A DNA stretch of 64,000 bases from Porpolomopsis calyptriformis (taxonomy: Eukaryota; Basidiomycota; Agaricomycetes; Agaricales; Hygrophoraceae): the NCBI GenBank assembly GCA_951640195.1, contig OX621164.1, forward strand, positions 1,035,098-1,099,097, given 5' to 3'. Numbering within the stretch: the first letter of the stretch is position 1; each line of letters opens with the position of its first letter. Both the position numbers and the translations under genes were made by a program. A model generated the notes under the pieces. The model saw only the letters and a program-made list of their open reading frames with translations. It did not search any database and was not told the DNA's origin. This document shows positions 44,886 through 55,514 of this stretch, piece after piece.

Positions 44886-47221
44886 TTAGAGGATGGCGGG
44901 CCTCTGTGGACCTCTCAAGGTAGGGTAACGATTGTAGAGTAGCTCAGCCTCATCGTATCGTCCTTGCGACCAGTAAAGAAAGGCGAGATTATTAGCTGAC
45001 GCATGGGTTTTTGGGTGGTCTGCGCCCAGACGGTCTTCTCTGCCAGCTAATGCCTGCTTGAAGAGTCTCTCCGCCTCATCATATTGTCCTTGCGAGTGTG
45101 GAGTGTCTGAGCTTCATCGTAACGTCCTTGGGATCTATAAACAAGTGCGAGGTTGTGCACTAACGTAAGCATATATGGGTGGTCGGGACCAAGATGCGTG
45201 TCGCGGCCAGCTAATGCCCGCTTGTAGAGTGTTTCGGCCTCATCGTATCGTCCTGGTGACTCATAAACGCCTGCAAGGTTGTTCACCAACGTAAGCGTGG
45301 ATGGGTGATCAGAACCCAGATGCATCTCAGAGCCAGCTAATGCCTGCTTGTAGAGTGACTCAGCCTCATCGTATCGTCCTTGTGACTCGTAAACACCTGC
45401 GAGGTTGTTCACCAATGTAAGCGTGGATGGATGATCAGAACCCAGATGCGTCCCACGGCCAGCTAATAGTTTCTCGAAGAGTGTCTCAGCCTCGTCGTAT
45501 CATCCTTGAAACCGATACACGCCTGCAAGGTTGTTCATCGACATAAGCGTGGACAGATGTTCGCATCCAAACTTCGTTCTACACGCTCCAAGGACTTGCT
45601 TCCACAGCAATTCAGCATCACCGTACTTTCCCCGACTCTCCAAAGACAGCGCTATCCTCGCGTTGGCGTCAATCAGCTCAAGGTTTACACCATACTCGTT
45701 ACTCCACCACCGATTCAGCGATCGTAAATGTGGCACGAACCCTTCGCATTCAGCCCACCGCCGGTGTGACCGGGGGTCTCGAATGTGTCGGAACGCGCCA
45801 CAAATCAGTGAGATTGATGATTGAAGCCATTCTTGATACGCGTCTTCTTTCTTCGCACTTTCCTGTTTTAAAAATCGGACTAAATCGTGCATCCATAGAG
45901 AAGAGTTCCGCTCGGTAGATCGATACTCCACGAGAGATAACGCATGTAGTTTTTGTAGAGCTGTCCGGAATTTCGTTGTTGAGCAAATCAGGGAAAGCAA
46001 TGAACGAAACTCGAGGAATATATCAGAATCGGGTTGGGGTTGAGATGGAATATCCTGTAATGGGTACTGTGGGTTCAACCATTCTTTGGCCCCTTGAGTG
46101 ATTATCGCAACCGGGATATTTTCTGGATCAAGGAAAGAAAGAATTTTGAATAGGTTGCTGATATCGATGGATTCTTGTTGCAATTTATTGAATTGTTTGG
46201 TGAATGTAGTCGCTACCGATTGCTCCTGGTATGGAGTCAAGTCGTTCTCACATTGAATTACCTGTGAATAGCAATTAAGTATAATGTAAATAATTCAGTG
46301 CACATGAACCTACGTCAATCTTTTCATTGCCCATGTACAATTCATACATTTCTTGTAGAGTGGTATGGGTTTATCTCATAAACGATGCTGCTTGGACAAC
46401 AGCAAGAGGAAGCCGACCAACGCATTCGACCACTTTTTCGGCGCGGCCTAGGATTGAAGGCGTTACTGTCTCCATATTCTCACCTGCATCTTGCAAAAGA
46501 AGATTCGCAGAATCACGAGGTCCAAGAGGGTGGATTTGGAGTGTGGAATTATGATTTCCTGTCATGGCCACAAGCGCTTCAGCGACATCTGCCGTCCGTG
46601 TCGTGAAAAGAATGTTGCCTTGCACATTTCTGCGAGGAAGGTGCGTCTGAAAAAAATCGATGGAAATCCTGTCGACGTTATCGAAGATGAGAAGCCAATC
46701 GTTGTGAGCTTCTAACCACAGTCGGGCCGCAGTCAATTTCGCACTTTGTTCTTGCAGGTGGCGATCGGGATGACGGACAAGATCGAGAATTGTGACAAGT
46801 CCGTTATTTAGTTTGTCGATAGTGGTGGCCGATATCCAGAAGATATACGAGTACTGGCCGTGATCAAACGATATTTTGGCGTAACGCAACACTAGCTGCG
46901 ACTTGCCGACACCAGGCATCCCATGCAGCACAACAGCTTGGGATATCGTTGCATAAAACATTTCGTAAGAAGTCTAATTCATTGTCTCTTCCAGTAAAGT
47001 GGACGGAGAGACGGGCGATTGGGCAATCATTGATGGATGGTGGTGGTCCACAGTCGCGATCTAAATGATAACGGAAGTCAGATGGGAGGCAGTGAGATCG
47101 TTTTTGGCAGAGACATCGCCAACTCACCTTGGGGATAGACATGAATGTTTTGGTTAAACTGATCACGTCCGATGGAAGTGAACGTGCTGCCGTGAATCTG
47201 GATCGTAGGCAAAGCTGTCAT
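44886..47221 (-). pseudogene. NB-ARC / TPR STAND protein (fungal NLR-like), decayed
   Basis: Signal-transduction ATPase of the kind used in fungal nonself recognition and cell death. The minus-strand start at 47221 gives a 31-aa head (TIQIHGSTFTSIGRDQFNQN) and an intron at 47127-47061. Next come FTGRDNELDFL and the NB-ARC domain: P-loop GMPGVGKSQL, Walker B LLIFDNVD, sensor ILFTTRTADV, GLPL-like GRLPLAV and MHD-like LWMHDLVRFL. Kinesin-light-chain-type TPRs follow (NNLAGVYESQGRYDEAE repeated). Breaks: a frameshift near 46960 before the P-loop, a TAA at about 46370, TGA for CGA at about 45502 inside a TPR (QG*YDEAE), and a frameshift or deletion near 45100. Expression of a full-length protein is unlikely. 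Confidence 0.82.
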
Positions 47222-47324
47222 GGTGAAGATACTCGGCACAGCATTCACGTCGTCCTTTTTTGACCGTCCATCACACCAACACTCGGAATACACAACTAAG
47301 AGAAACAACACTTCTGAACTAACC

Positions 47325-49061
47325 ATGGGACCCAACACTCCGGGCCAACGCCCATATACCCCAAGAATCCCCACCAGACCCACAAGACGAAAAGAAATCC
47401 CAACCCCCCAAAATCCCAACAACACAGCACCCCCCGACATCCCTAGAGCGCATACCTCCAACAAAAGACCATCGGAAGACGTCCTTGACAAGAATGCCTC
47501 CCCAAAAAAGAACAGACCACGAAAGAATACCCGAACGCTCCAATCACCTACGCCCTCCCCTACTCTGGACGTAACAACCCACGCGGACGAGGAAGAGGAA
47601 GAAGGCACAATTGCCAAAGACCTCCAACAACACAATAAACACCGCCCCCCCAACAACCAGTCAACCACCGAACTACAAAAAAACCTCCACCAAATGGTCC
47701 AAGACATGGCTGAAATACTCAACTACCTACCCACCAACGCAACAATAGACCCCCTCACCAAAAGCGCGTACCGGGACCTCTTCCTCAGGATCTTAGGAGA
47801 AGACCAACCAATGATTACAGAAGACGTAGAAACGGTCCAAGTAATGGTAGCAAAACAAATGGGGGACTTTGGAAAAACGATCAAAGCGATGGAAACCCAG
47901 ATCGCTGAAATCACCAAACATATGCAGGGAACCATGGCCACGCCTACCACCACCAACTCCTCGAGGGCCCCCACCCCTAACACAACCCCCCTTACCCCCA
48001 ATAACCAACAACCCAAACCATCCTACGGAACCAAAACCAAACCCCCAGCTAACCCCCTCAATGCTTACCACCCAACACGCCTCCTAGTCCAGATCCTCCC
48101 AAATGGATTAGAACCAAATGCACGACCACAGGCGAACGTACTGATCGAAAACATCAACAGAACGCTCAGCGAACACGAAAACTCGAAACATCTACGAGTA
48201 GTATCAGTCGAATGGAATGCTAACAGAAACTGCGTACTATTCACCCGTGCAGACCAAACAGCTGCAGAACTTGTACAGTTCAAGAACAGGTTCATCCATC
48301 ACATCGCCGACCCGCAAAACACGATAGTACGAGAAGACAAACGCTGGATAAAAATCCAAGTCAACTGTATTCGAACAGGTGCTTTCGACTCAATGCCTGG
48401 CGTCTACGAGCCAGAGACTATCCATAACGAACTCCTTGCGAACAACCCGGCATACGCAGAACTCAAGATCACTGCCCCCCCACGTTGGATGGGGACGAAA
48501 GAAAAGCTCGCATCCCAAGCATACTCATCAATCGTCTTTGCTGCAGAAGAATCGGAACAAGCCAACTACTTGCTAAATGAAGTACGAACCCTAGCTGCCT
48601 TTGGCCGCAACGCCCACCTCCAACAATACGTTGAACGCCCACCCCTTATCCAGTGCAAGAAATGCTGGAGATTCGACCACGTTGCAACATCCTGCGAGTC
48701 CCCGAACAACCGCTGCAGACTATGTGGTGAAAACCACACAGAGGAGGACCACCGTGCAACCTGCTCACAATGCCCCCCATACCCTGATTGCGACATAGGC
48801 GACACAACCCCCACCTGCCTACACAACCTACGATGCCTACACTGCAAAAACAACCCAGACCACCACCACCCAGCTGACTCTCGCCGCTGCCCAGAACGAA
48901 TCTTACGATACGACATGGCCCGAGCCAATGAGAGGCACAAACCACACACAAACCCCCCAACAACCGATACCAACCCCCTCACCAGTGATTGGCAAACCAT
49001 CAACCCCAAATGGAAAGGAAAGCAACCTGCTGAAGAAACATCTCGCTGCCCGAGATCATAG
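47325..49061 (+). CDS. LINE-type ORF1 protein with CCHC zinc knuckles (orphan, no ORF2)
   Basis: An intact frame of 578 aa from ATG 47325; an earlier in-frame ATG at 47220 overlaps the NLR start. The N-terminal 280 aa are Pro/Thr-rich and disordered with a helical stretch (VAKQMGDFGKTIKAMETQ). The middle resembles an RNA-binding RRM-like part of LINE ORF1 (ANVLIENINRTLSEHENSKH, VVSVEWNANRNCVLF). The C-terminus has zinc knuckles CKKCWRFDHVATSC, CRLCGENHTEEDHRATC and a third Cys/His cluster. The base composition is unusually poor in G on the plus strand. No endonuclease or reverse transcriptase follows. It is either a truncated insertion or a kept, domesticated ORF1. A neighbouring frame at 48928-49185 continues a basic tail, so the C-terminus may be frameshifted. 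Confidence 0.7.
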   Translation: MGPNTPGQRPYTPRIPTRPTRRKEIPTPQNPNNTAPPDIPRAHTSNKRPSEDVLDKNASPKKNRPRKNTRTLQSPTPSPTLDVTTHADEEEEEGTIAKDLQQHNKHRPPNNQSTTELQKNLHQMVQDMAEILNYLPTNATIDPLTKSAYRDLFLRILGEDQPMITEDVETVQVMVAKQMGDFGKTIKAMETQIAEITKHMQGTMATPTTTNSSRAPTPNTTPLTPNNQQPKPSYGTKTKPPANPLNAYHPTRLLVQILPNGLEPNARPQANVLIENINRTLSEHENSKHLRVVSVEWNANRNCVLFTRADQTAAELVQFKNRFIHHIADPQNTIVREDKRWIKIQVNCIRTGAFDSMPGVYEPETIHNELLANNPAYAELKITAPPRWMGTKEKLASQAYSSIVFAAEESEQANYLLNEVRTLAAFGRNAHLQQYVERPPLIQCKKCWRFDHVATSCESPNNRCRLCGENHTEEDHRATCSQCPPYPDCDIGDTTPTCLHNLRCLHCKNNPDHHHPADSRRCPERILRYDMARANERHKPHTNPPTTDTNPLTSDWQTINPKWKGKQPAEETSRCPRS

Positions 49062-49532
49062 GAATGACAAAAGGCGTAGACGCAGAGCATTCACCAAATC
49101 AGGCAAACCATACGACAAGCCACCTTCGATGAGGAGCCCATTGTCACAACCCAACTGGGCGACAACACCATCGAAGAGAACCTAACCCAAGAAAACTAGG
49201 ATCACGACTATATTCTCTCAAATAACCCAAAACTCACGAAACTCACTGTGTCATACCCCCTATATGACCAAAGTAGCAGGGTTAGCTATAGATGTTTGCT
49301 ATATAAATGCTGAATAAAAGTATCTCACGTGATTTTAAGCTGTGTCATCCTCATTTGCTGACTCGTCTCGATCATCTAGAATGAGCGGGAACGAATACGC
49401 GCGTTCGAGCACTTACGCGTCCTCGAATCAGTCTTATTCAGCGTATTCAGAAATCCTATAAAGGTGACGATTTTGCTTCTACTTCCTCTACCCAACTCTC
49501 ATTTCGAGAATCATCATCTCTTGTTTTAAAAC
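49062..49532. other. LINE-like 3' remnant and BAG gene promoter
   Basis: The first 130 bp keep the low-G composition and a basic frame of the LINE-like region. From about 49200 the sequence changes to ordinary intergenic DNA with TCACGTGA at 49325-49332. Confidence 0.45.
49325..49332. promoter_or_regulatory. TCACGTGA E-box
   Basis: Third copy of the palindrome in the window, about 200 bp upstream of the BAG-domain gene start. Confidence 0.3.
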
Positions 49533-51704
49533 ATGTTCGCCTTTGCTCCATCATCTAATCTTTACTACGGTCCCCGTTGGTCGACCGACTACCCTGTTAC
49601 CCCCCGCGGCACCTACTTGAACACCATATCCCAAGCTCGTTCAGCCGAAGCAGAGTACATCGCCGCACTCGCCAGGGCCGAAGCAGCCCAACGACAACTC
49701 GTGGCTGTGCGTGAACGAGCCAGGCTTCTCGACGCTCTTAACAACCAAGATGTGGGCTACTCTTATCCTTTCGACGATTCGTTCGCCCCTTCCCATGGAC
49801 ATTACTTCCCGCTGGATGCACCTCCGGCATACGCCCATGATTTCTTCCCCCGCTCCCGCTTGCATGAATTGGAATCGCTTGCGCAACGTCAACTCTTTCT
49901 GCGACAACTGGAAGATCAGAGACGTTTGGCGCTCCGTCGCCAATCAGAGGAACGGGCGTTGGAATTCTTACATCACCATGCCCATATTTCCCCGCCGTCG
50001 AAAGATAACGGACTTGAACAACTTTTAACTCTCATCTTGGACGGTCCATCGGAAAGGAGTATTCAACCAAATTCCCCTCAAGGCGTGTGTAGAGTGAGTT
50101 TAGCTCCCCCTCTTCTGTATCTGCATTCGCCTTATCAAAGACTGCAGGCACGTCGATCCTGCCAACCTAAACAGTGTCTCTCAGAGCCAGAGTTGCGTTC
50201 ACACATGTTCCGCGACTGTTCCAATCGTATGGCGGGTTGTCGGAAACGACGATACGGCGAATCAAGCACTATCACAGAACCCAAAGCACCGCAACCCGCT
50301 GCTGAGTCAGAGTCCCCCAATCTCTTCCATCCTCCCCCCAAAGTAGCTGCGGAGCCGTCCAAAGAGAAATCGGAAACCTGTCCTCAGAAAGCACGAAACG
50401 TTCACGCCAACGAGGCCCCATCGCAATCGCATATTCCCAAGGCAGTCCCGTCCCCATCCTCGTTAAAAGACCAGCTTGAAGCACGTCTTTATAGCGACCC
50501 CGATGTGGAAATCCGCGATACAATTCAAGCACTCATAACCTCACTCTTTACTTCCCGTCCTTCCACCGCCGCCACTGCCGCACCCGAAACATCCAACAAA
50601 GATTCGACAGCCTCCAAAGGAAAGGGCAAGGCGAAGACTGTATCCTTCGATACTCCTGCGCCCGTTCGGACCTCGAATGACGTTGCGCATGCGCTAGATG
50701 TCGTCCGGAATATCGAAGCGTCATTTTTTGCCCTCGAGTCAGACTTCACGTTCCCCAAGACGCTTGACCTCAGCGCGGACGCATTGTCAGCCAAGTCTAC
50801 CGCCGAAGACGCCGACTCGGATTCAGACTCTTCATCGTTGTCCCTTGACCGCAAGCTCGCTTATACAGCGAGGAACGCACCTGTTCGGTACTACGAGCAT
50901 GCTTTGAGTGGGTTGCTGGCGCAGCTGGATGCGGTCGAAAGCTATGGGAATGAGGAGGTACGTGTACGGAGGAAGGAAGTTGTGGGAAGAGTGGAGAGAG
51001 CATTGGAGGAAGTGGAAAGAATTGTCGAAGGCAGGCTGGCGAGGGCCGAAAAATCAACAGAATCCTCGTCCGTCACCCTTCCAGTCGATCAAGTCGAGAC
51101 CACCCAGGCACCTGTGGATACTCCGACTCAACTGCCCTTTGCAGCAGAATCGAACGCCATCGATTCAATTGCACCCTCGATAGTCACTACGGAGAAGTCA
51201 GAAGATCAGGAAGTCCCCCAAGTTGACGATGCAGATTCAGCAACTCCTTCAGAGGACGTGCCTCCCATTCTGGTTACCACGCCAGCCTTGGTTGATTCTA
51301 CGTCATCCGAAGAACATCGTATCACGGATTTGAACGACCTCGAATCTCAGGAAGAAAGTGCACTAGTTACCGACGAGGCGGCTGTTGTGGATTCCCCGAC
51401 TCCACTTGACGGGCAGGGAGACAGTAAACTGGTTTCAGACAATGAGGCCATCGGGACTACGGCTCCACCCTCATCGCCCATCTCAGTAGCCAGCGCTCCA
51501 GCGCTCGTCCCTACATCTAACGACCCTACCGCCGCAATCCCAGATCTACCCTCCACACACGAACCGGAAAAGATGGACACGTTCCTCTTGCCTGCAGAAC
51601 CAGAGTCGGAGGCTGCTAGTTCTCCGACTGGACTTGAGGACCAAGAAGCGGTCGTTGTAGATGAAAGGAATGATGAGGACGCTTGGTCAGAAGTTGAAGC
51701 GTGA
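49533..51704 (+). CDS. BAG-domain protein (Hsp70 co-chaperone type)
   Basis: BAG domains bind the Hsp70 ATPase domain and act as nucleotide exchange factors. The frame of 723 codons begins MFAFAPSSNLYYGPRW. It has a Glu/Arg/Ala-rich helix (about 35-70) and an arginine-rich coiled coil (about 110-150). The BAG region lies at about residues 385-515, with HALDVVRNIEASFFALESDF and YYEHALSGLLAQLDAVESYG followed by a charged helix. The C-terminal 200 aa are acidic and disordered. Positions 50091-50144 look like a 54-nt intron (GTGAGT...CTGCAG) without a stop, so the spliced protein may be 18 aa shorter. Confidence 0.78.
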   Translation: MFAFAPSSNLYYGPRWSTDYPVTPRGTYLNTISQARSAEAEYIAALARAEAAQRQLVAVRERARLLDALNNQDVGYSYPFDDSFAPSHGHYFPLDAPPAYAHDFFPRSRLHELESLAQRQLFLRQLEDQRRLALRRQSEERALEFLHHHAHISPPSKDNGLEQLLTLILDGPSERSIQPNSPQGVCRVSLAPPLLYLHSPYQRLQARRSCQPKQCLSEPELRSHMFRDCSNRMAGCRKRRYGESSTITEPKAPQPAAESESPNLFHPPPKVAAEPSKEKSETCPQKARNVHANEAPSQSHIPKAVPSPSSLKDQLEARLYSDPDVEIRDTIQALITSLFTSRPSTAATAAPETSNKDSTASKGKGKAKTVSFDTPAPVRTSNDVAHALDVVRNIEASFFALESDFTFPKTLDLSADALSAKSTAEDADSDSDSSSLSLDRKLAYTARNAPVRYYEHALSGLLAQLDAVESYGNEEVRVRRKEVVGRVERALEEVERIVEGRLARAEKSTESSSVTLPVDQVETTQAPVDTPTQLPFAAESNAIDSIAPSIVTTEKSEDQEVPQVDDADSATPSEDVPPILVTTPALVDSTSSEEHRITDLNDLESQEESALVTDEAAVVDSPTPLDGQGDSKLVSDNEAIGTTAPPSSPISVASAPALVPTSNDPTAAIPDLPSTHEPEKMDTFLLPAEPESEAASSPTGLEDQEAVVVDERNDEDAWSEVEA

Positions 51705-51802
51705 TTCCTGGTTGACTTTTATGCGGACATTGATTGATGTATTTTAGCTAGTTGATATAATTGCTTATTTCTTTATAACGCGGTGTGGTCACGGGACCTC
51801 GT

Positions 51803-53965
51803 ATGCTACTTGGACGAGTCATCGCGCTCTCCAAAAGAACAATCATGACAGGCTACGTTCATCTCCCAAAATCTCGCTCAAGACTTGTGAAGATACCAGT
51901 TAAACCGGAAATAACACTGACTGGTGTCGAAGACCAAATTTGTACCCTTCTTGATGAATGCACGCAGAAATTGAAAGCGGAAGAGGGGATCATCACGTCT
52001 TGTAGGATTGCAGGCGGTTGGGTCAGAGACAAGGTTAATATATCCACCCCCGGTTCGTCGATGGCTACCGACGTCTGGTTACCATTCTTATTTCGCAGTT
52101 ACTGGGCTTGGAAAGTAACGACATCGACATCGCCCTCACGGACATGATGGGTCACCCCTTTGCTGAGCACTTTGTCTCCCTTGTGGAGGGAAAAGATTTG
52201 CCTATCAAGGACGTGGTGAAGATCGAGAGCAACCCCGATCAGTCAAAGCATCTCGAAACCGCGAGGACGACCGTGCTCGGGATCGAGTTAGACTTTGTCA
52301 ACTTGCGGAGCGAAAAGTACGCGGATGGGAGCCGCATACCAACCGAAGTAGTAAGCCGCTTGTTTTGCTTTAAAATACACGGGCAGCTGTGTTTACCGCT
52401 CTTTAGACATTCGGGACACCATTACAAGACGCGTTGAGACGAGATATCACGATCAACGCGCTGTTTTACAACGTTCATTCTCGCACAGTTGAGGATGTTA
52501 CAGAGAAAGTACGTCGAAATAAAATATTTCCCTTGGAAGGTTCGGATGTCATCCCTAGGGACTACCCGATCTACACGATGGCATCATCCGTACACCGCTG
52601 ACACCAAACGAGACCTTTCGGGACGACCCGTTGCGCGTTATTCGCTGCATTAGATTCGCCAGCCGATTTGGATTCGATATGGTACCAGCACTCCAAGAGG
52701 CCGCTCGAGACCCAGCGATACAGGTGGGGACTTCTCGGCCGTTATCATCCTATCCAAGTTTACGACATCTTAGGAAGCACTTTCAACAAAACTTAAAAGA
52801 GAAAGAGTCGGCGAGGAATTAAACAAGATGCTAAAAGGTTCAAAGCTTGCTCTGGATTTGGGCGACACTCGTTCTGATTTTTTTTTTCCAGGCCCAGACC
52901 CACTTCGGGCCATCCAGCTCATAAGCGACTTATCTCTCCATCAATCGCTATTTTCTATGCCACTATCCATCGTATCCTCATTCTCCTCTCCACCCGCCCA
53001 CTTCTCAACTTCCATGGGAGCAGCCACCATTCTACACGCTCTGCTTCACTCTTCAACACCTCCTCTTCCGCCTATCCACCCAACCTTATTGTCTGCTCTC
53101 GACCCGTCTTCGACTGCCCGCCTGTTCCTAGCGGCATCTTTAACCCTATTCCGGGGTATCACATATTCAGACGCCAAAAACAGGAAGCATCCTGCTGTGG
53201 AAGCAGCCATCCGTGAAGGTCTGAAACTGGGAACACAAAACCACTACCTGGATGGTGTCCCGTCGCTCTTTGCCGCCGCAGAGTTGTTAAGAGAGCCGAG
53301 CCTCGAGAAGTTTAAAGGCCGGTCAGAACGAGTTACCATCGGTGGGATGATTTCTATTCATCATCGGGTATACCACCCTCTCAACTACTTTTCAGGTCTG
53401 CTGCTGCGTGATAAATCAGTGCATTACCCGATTACTGGGTCACATTGGACAACCTCACTTTTGTTCTCGCTCGTACAAGAACTAGTCTCTCTGTATGACG
53501 TGACATCCAACACACTGAATGGTGAGCCTTCGTACTTCTTTTTTACATTCCATGTTAAGCGAGACTTGCTTTCTTCCTCTCCTTTAGTCGAGGCAGCAAC
53601 ATCCTGTATCAATGTGTACAACTCATTTGTCGATCGGGTCGAAGAGCTCAGCCTTCCCGCTTCCTTAGAAGCAAAACCTATCATCAATGTGAGCTCTTGT
53701 TCCCGAATGTGTTTTTTTTTTTGTGTCAGCTACTCAATCCTTGCACCAGGGGACCGATGTTGTTGAAATGCTGGAGGCAAAACCTGGAGTATGGACAGGT
53801 CAGGTAATGGCCCAGATATTTGAGTGGCAGCTAGAGCATCCAGACGGCACAAGGGATGAGTGTGTGGAATGGCTGAAATCTGAACGCCGTGCTGGAAATA
53901 TCCCTCGTGAGGCGCCAGCTGATAGAGCCACCGATGATATGTCGTCTAAGAAGGCAAAACGATAG
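51803..53965 (+). CDS. CCA1: CCA tRNA nucleotidyltransferase
   Basis: Adds CCA to tRNA 3' ends in nucleus, cytosol and mitochondria. The first ATG (51803) gives a basic N-terminus that may target mitochondria. A second ATG at about 51845 (MTGYVHLPKS) could give the cytosolic form, as in yeast. Motifs: RIAGGWVRDK (nucleotidyltransferase G(G/S)xVRD), SNDIDIALTD (catalytic DxD), RRDITINALFYN, GLDDLHDGIIRTP (split by an intron), and DDPLRVIRCIRFASRFGF. The helical C-terminal half reaches TAG at 53963-53965. About eight exons. Confidence 0.9.
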
Positions 53966-54153
53966 GGTCTCGTGTTTTAGATACTCATATAGAACATGGT
54001 CAACGAGGGTAATGTACATCTCAATATTTTGAAGATAAAACTCTATCGGAGCACTGGGCCGACCCACTGGAAAGAGGAATGGCCAAAGGAGTTTTGCAAG
54101 GAGGCCGAGAAGATGATAGCCGTGAGAGAAAGGGTGTGATTTCCTCGAAATAA

Positions 54154-55514
54154 TCACTCAAACTTGAACCAATTGCCAAAATCAACTTCGCGAGGCTCGG
54201 AGGTAGAATCGCAGATCGCCGTTGGGAACATGTTCCAGTACATGTCTTGGCTCTCAAAAAGGGATACCGCAGCGTTATTGATCACACCCTGGGATGCGAA
54301 CACATTCGGGACATCGACGGGAGTATCGGAAATGAACGGTGAAAATATGCCCGACGCCGAATCGCCGAAGTAGTCCTTCCCGAAAGAAAAGTCGGGTTCT
54401 TCGAAGACGACGTTGTTATTGTGGTTCATCGAGAGCAGATACGAGTGGGTGAACTCAACAGCCTCTGGTTTGATACCAAAGTGCGGGTCGAGGTAAGAGG
54501 GAGAGAATCTCGGCGGTTGAAGGTTGGGTTCAAAATGCTGGATGGATTTGGGCACCTATAAGAGAATATCAGAGAGGAGATTTCGAGGCCATGGCCGGGG
54601 TACATACATCAACATCCGCACCATCGGTCAAATCAAGGGGTGGGATATCCGCAGTTGGAACAAATTCCGGGGCGACGATAGATGCGGATTCGGGATAAAA
54701 TACTAAGTGTGGTGGACTCTTAGTCTCAGCGTTACTCGAGAAGATAGTGTCAGTAGATGATGAAGTAGAGGAGGGTGGTCTAGAAGTAGTTGGAAGGGTT
54801 GTGGCAGGGGCTCCCGAAGTCGGGGTGGTGGCATTGCTCTCCATAGAAGTTTCGCGAGCGGGTTCTTCAAAGTCCCTCATCCACAACGAGGCCAACTTCT
54901 TGCATTTATCCTTGTCATCTCTGGTGTCGCTCCGTGCTTTCTTCTTGGCGGACTTTTGTTTCCGCACGACGGGCGAGTACTTGTAACCCGGATTCTGAAG
55001 AGCGTGGCGCTGCTTCTCGAGTGTGGCACGGACTTGGTAAATGCGTTGTTCCTCCGGTGAAAGTTGCTTCCAGCATATGCCGGCAATGACGCTGATGTTA
55101 CGATGGTCGCGTTCGACGGTTGGGTCGAGCTTTCGCTTGCGCCACATGTCAGAGCGGAAGATCATGAAGGCGTTTGGAGGGCGAGGAATGTGGCCAGCCT
55201 TTCGCCTGCGAGCATGAGAGGCGCTGGGAACAAACGGCGCGTGGAACAGAGATGATAGGTCATCCGGCGAGCCAGACAAGGATAATGACGAAACGGCGGC
55301 AGTGAGAGAGGCAGATGTGGCGTCAGCTTGGGGTTCGACGGGAGGGTAAGCGAGATCGAGGCCTTCCCAGTCATGGTCATCTATACGCACAAAATGGCTC
55401 AACGATCAAGACCACTATACAGTAGAACGTTCGCGAACCACCATGATAGCTTCGAGGTTCTTGCTGAGACAGTCTTTCAGAGCGTCTAGTTGGAACGGTG
55501 CGATAGGCGGGCAT
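54154..55514 (-). CDS. HMG-box transcription factor (MATA-HMG type)
   Basis: Sequence-specific DNA-binding protein. Predicted exons on the minus strand: 55514-55442 (MPAYRTVPTRRSERLSQ), 55380-54608 and 54555-54154. The HMG box follows a Ser-rich segment: HIPRPPNAFMIFRSDMWRKR, then HRNISVIAGICWKQLSPEEQ and RIYQVRATLEKQRHALQNPG. A Lys/Arg-rich patch follows (QKSAKKKARSD). The C-terminal half is S/T/P-rich with acidic segments and ends NWFKFE, resembling an activation domain. Related proteins in mushrooms act in mating and fruiting; which one this is cannot be said. It is convergent with CCA1. Confidence 0.85.

Noticed and set aside
47319..48071. Long minus-strand frames opposite the LINE ORF1
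   Set aside because: They are Gly/Trp/Val-rich shadows caused by the strong low-G bias of the plus strand.
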